64,000 nucleotides of DNA from contig NZ_JAHKRN010000039.1 in the NCBI RefSeq assembly GCF_019396385.1, positions 1-64,000 of the forward strand, read 5' to 3'. Shown piece by piece: positions 62,053 through 64,000 of the stretch (its first letter is position 1; every line of letters begins with the position of its first letter). The position numbers and the translations under genes were made by a program. The stretch comes from Nonomuraea harbinensis (GTDB taxonomy: Bacteria > Actinomycetota > Actinomycetes > Streptosporangiales > Streptosporangiaceae). Under the pieces are notes generated by a model. The model was not told the DNA's origin. It searched no databases and saw only the letters and a program-made list of their open reading frames with translations.

Positions 62053-63573
62053 TCAGTCCTCGTGCGAGACCGGCAGCGGCGGCATCCGCCGTCTGGCCAT
62101 GAAGCCCCGCAGCAGCGGCGTCAGCAGGGCCAGCAGCGACAGCACGAGCAGCACCACCGCGACCGGGCTGCCCACCAGCACGGTCACGTCGCCGGCGCCG
62201 ATGGCCAGCGCCCGCCGCAGCTGGATCTCCGCCATCGGCCCCAGGATCATGCCGATCACCGCGGGCGCGACCGGCAGCCCGAACCGCCGCATGGCGAACC
62301 CGAGCAGCCCGAGCACGAACAGCACCACGAGGTCCACCGCACTGGCGTTCAGCGCGTAGACGCCGAGCGCGGCGAACAGGATGATCCCGCTGTAGAGGTA
62401 CGGGCGCGGGATCCGCAGCAGCTTGGCCCAGACCGGCGCGAGCGGCAGGTTCAGCACGAGCAGCATCGTGTTCCCGATGAACAGCGACGCGATCATGGCC
62501 CACACCAGCGCCGGGTTGTGGTCGAAGAGCTGCGGCCCGGGCTGCAGCCCGTACTGCTGGAAGGCCGCCAGCATGATCGCGGCCGTGGCGGAGGTCGGCA
62601 GCCCCAGCGTGAGCAGCGGCACGAGGGTGCCCGCCGCCGAGGCGTTGTTGGCCGCCTCGGGCCCGGCCACGCCCTCGATCGCGCCCTTCCCGTACTCCTC
62701 CCGCGCCACGCCGCGGGCGAGCCGCTTCTCGGCCGCGTACGACAGGAACGTGGGGATCTCGGCGCCGCCGCCGGGCAGCGCGCCGAACGGGAAGCCGAGC
62801 GCGGTGCCGCGCAGCCACGGCCGCCACGACCGGCCCCAGTCCGAGCGGCCCATCCAGGCCCGCCCGACGGGTACGACGTCCGGCGGGGCGTGCCGCAGCC
62901 GGGAGGCCACGTACAGCGCCTCGCCCACGGCGAACAGCCCGACCGCGACGATCACTACGTCGATGCCGTCGAGGAGCTGCGGGACGCCCAGCGTGAGCCG
63001 GGCCTGCCCGGTCTGCTGGTCGATGCCGACCAGCCCGATCGCCAGCCCCAGCACCAGCGAGGCCAGCCCGCGCACGACCGACCGCGACAGCACCGACGAC
63101 ACCGCGGTGAAGGCCAGGATCGCCAGCGCGAAGTAGTCCTCGGGGCCGAACGAGATCGCGAAGCTCACCACGGCCGGCGCCGCGAACACCAGCAGCGCGG
63201 TGGCGATCGTGCCCGCAACGAACGAGCCGATGGCCGCCGTGGCCAGCGCCTGCGCGGCCCGCCCGCGCCTGGCCATCTTGTTGCCCTCCAGCGCGGTGAT
63301 CATGGAGGAGGACTCGCCGGGCGTGTTGAGCAGGATGGACGTGGTCGAGCCGCCGTACATGCCGCCGTAGTAGATGCCGGCGAACATGATGAACGCGCTG
63401 GCCGGCGGCACCGTGAAGGTGATCGGCAGCAGCAGCGCCACGGTCATCGCCGGCCCGATGCCCGGCAGCACGCCGACCAGGGTGCCGAGCGTGACGCCGA
63501 CGAGCGCGTACAGCAGGTTGACCGGCGTCAGCGCGGCGGCGAACCCGTCGAGCAGCAGCCCCAGCGACTCCAC
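62053..63573 (-). CDS. Tripartite tricarboxylate transporter permease, TctA family
   Basis: 506 residues and about 12 membrane helices. The signature GVLPGIGPAMTVALLLPITF followed by FIMFAGIYYGGMYGGSTTSILLNTPGESSSM is diagnostic for TctA, and the mirrored second half has FPFGALPGGGAEIPTFLSYAAEKR. TctA is the large channel subunit for citrate-like or other carboxylate substrates and works with TctB and a soluble binding protein TctC. tctB is directly upstream (stop and start adjacent). A binding-protein gene is not in the window and probably lies beyond its right edge. Confidence 0.92.
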   Translation of the reverse strand: MESLGLLLDGFAAALTPVNLLYALVGVTLGTLVGVLPGIGPAMTVALLLPITFTVPPASAFIMFAGIYYGGMYGGSTTSILLNTPGESSSMITALEGNKMARRGRAAQALATAAIGSFVAGTIATALLVFAAPAVVSFAISFGPEDYFALAILAFTAVSSVLSRSVVRGLASLVLGLAIGLVGIDQQTGQARLTLGVPQLLDGIDVVIVAVGLFAVGEALYVASRLRHAPPDVVPVGRAWMGRSDWGRSWRPWLRGTALGFPFGALPGGGAEIPTFLSYAAEKRLARGVAREEYGKGAIEGVAGPEAANNASAAGTLVPLLTLGLPTSATAAIMLAAFQQYGLQPGPQLFDHNPALVWAMIASLFIGNTMLLVLNLPLAPVWAKLLRIPRPYLYSGIILFAALGVYALNASAVDLVVLFVLGLLGFAMRRFGLPVAPAVIGMILGPMAEIQLRRALAIGAGDVTVLVGSPVAVVLLVLSLLALLTPLLRGFMARRRMPPLPVSHED

Positions 63574-64000
63574 TCAGATCACCCCCGACAGCAGCCCGGC
63601 GGGCAGCGTGACGCCCAGCCCTTCGACGAACGTCAGGTACGTCGAGACGGCCAGCACCACCGCGATCACGGCCGCGCGGACCCTGTGCTCGGCGCCGAGC
63701 GCCAGCGACAGCCCGAAGAACAGCAGGCTCGCCGCGATGATCCAGCCGAGCACGTCCAGCACGGCGGTGAAGGCCAGGAAGACGCCGCTCACCAGGCCGA
63801 CGCCGCGCCAGTCGGCGGGCGCCTCGGCGTCCACGTCCTCGCTCTCCTCCGGGTCGCCGCGCCCGCCGCGCAGCACGTCGGCCACGTAGAACAGGCCGAT
63901 GAGGATCATCGCCCCGCCGACCAGCATGGGGAAGAACCGCGGCCCCGGCCCGAGCCGGGAGGCCGCGGCCGACACGTCGAGCGTGCCCACGACGACGAAC
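63574..64000 (-). CDS. TctB family transporter subunit, N-terminus cut by window edge
   Basis: The frame runs off the right end of the window; the visible part covers 142 codons. SRLGPGPRFFPMLVGGAMILIGLFYVADVL followed by an acidic loop (DPEESEDVDAE) and three more helices (GVGLVSGVFLAFTAVLDVLGWIIAASLLFFGLSLALG, then ATVIAVVLAVSTYLTF-like) is the TctB pattern. The internal GTG at 63990 is not the true start because FVVV precedes it in frame. It is followed without a gap by tctA. Confidence 0.85.
   Translation of the reverse strand, partial: FVVVGTLDVSAAASRLGPGPRFFPMLVGGAMILIGLFYVADVLRGGRGDPEESEDVDAEAPADWRGVGLVSGVFLAFTAVLDVLGWIIAASLLFFGLSLALGAEHRVRAAVIAVVLAVSTYLTFVEGLGVTLPAGLLSGVI

Overview
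The window is 64 kb of very GC-rich actinomycete chromosome. The codon use, the gene order nifS / mnmA / metE-like / ligA / GGDEF-EAL / gatCAB, the GlgE alpha-glucan genes and the run of membrane-anchored Ser/Thr kinases suggest a Streptosporangiaceae-type organism (Nonomuraea or a relative). That placement is an inference; no rRNA is present.

Left part (1-27.8 kb), mostly housekeeping and secreted-enzyme genes: the end of a CHAP-domain protein and a DUF4328 membrane protein; the trehalose/glycogen block glgE-treS-mak facing glgP; an RpiR-type regulator whose 3' end overlaps that of a secreted transglycosylase/amidase; an enoyl-CoA hydratase; a GH30-GH10 xylan operon; a coiled-coil protein, a QueC-like PP-loop protein and an M55 peptidase; a Tat-exported amine oxidase; a YbaK-type deacylase; three tandem Ser/Thr kinases; and etfB-etfA with a strong terminator.

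Middle part (28-37 kb): an ABC exporter/OmpR two-component operon whose histidine kinase carries an expanded repeat linker between its two catalytic modules; a HIT protein; the decayed remains of a second ABC/two-component locus; a TetR-MFS pair with a perfect operator; and the cysteine desulfurase gene.

Accessory island (about 38-49.9 kb): between nifS and mnmA, which are normally close in actinobacteria, lies a class III lanthipeptide locus. It has one LanKC synthetase, five consecutive small precursor genes sharing an M-x-(F/Y)-(V/I)-L-(N/D)-L-Q leader start and carrying eleven S-x2-(S/T)-x3/4-C labionin-type motifs in total, two ABC half-transporters that look like an asymmetric heterodimer, a NarL-type regulator/kinase pair, and an SdpI-like membrane protein that could give immunity. 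The palindrome CATGAC-N4-GTCATG occurs upstream of both the biosynthetic and the regulatory operons and is the best candidate for the regulator's binding site. This island is the most interesting system in the window.

Right part (50-64 kb), core genes: mnmA, a metallo-beta-lactamase-fold hydrolase, a metE-like gene, ligA, an rmdB-like GGDEF/EAL protein, the gatCAB amidotransferase with a strong terminator, an MFS transporter, and a tctA-tctB transporter pair cut by the window edge.
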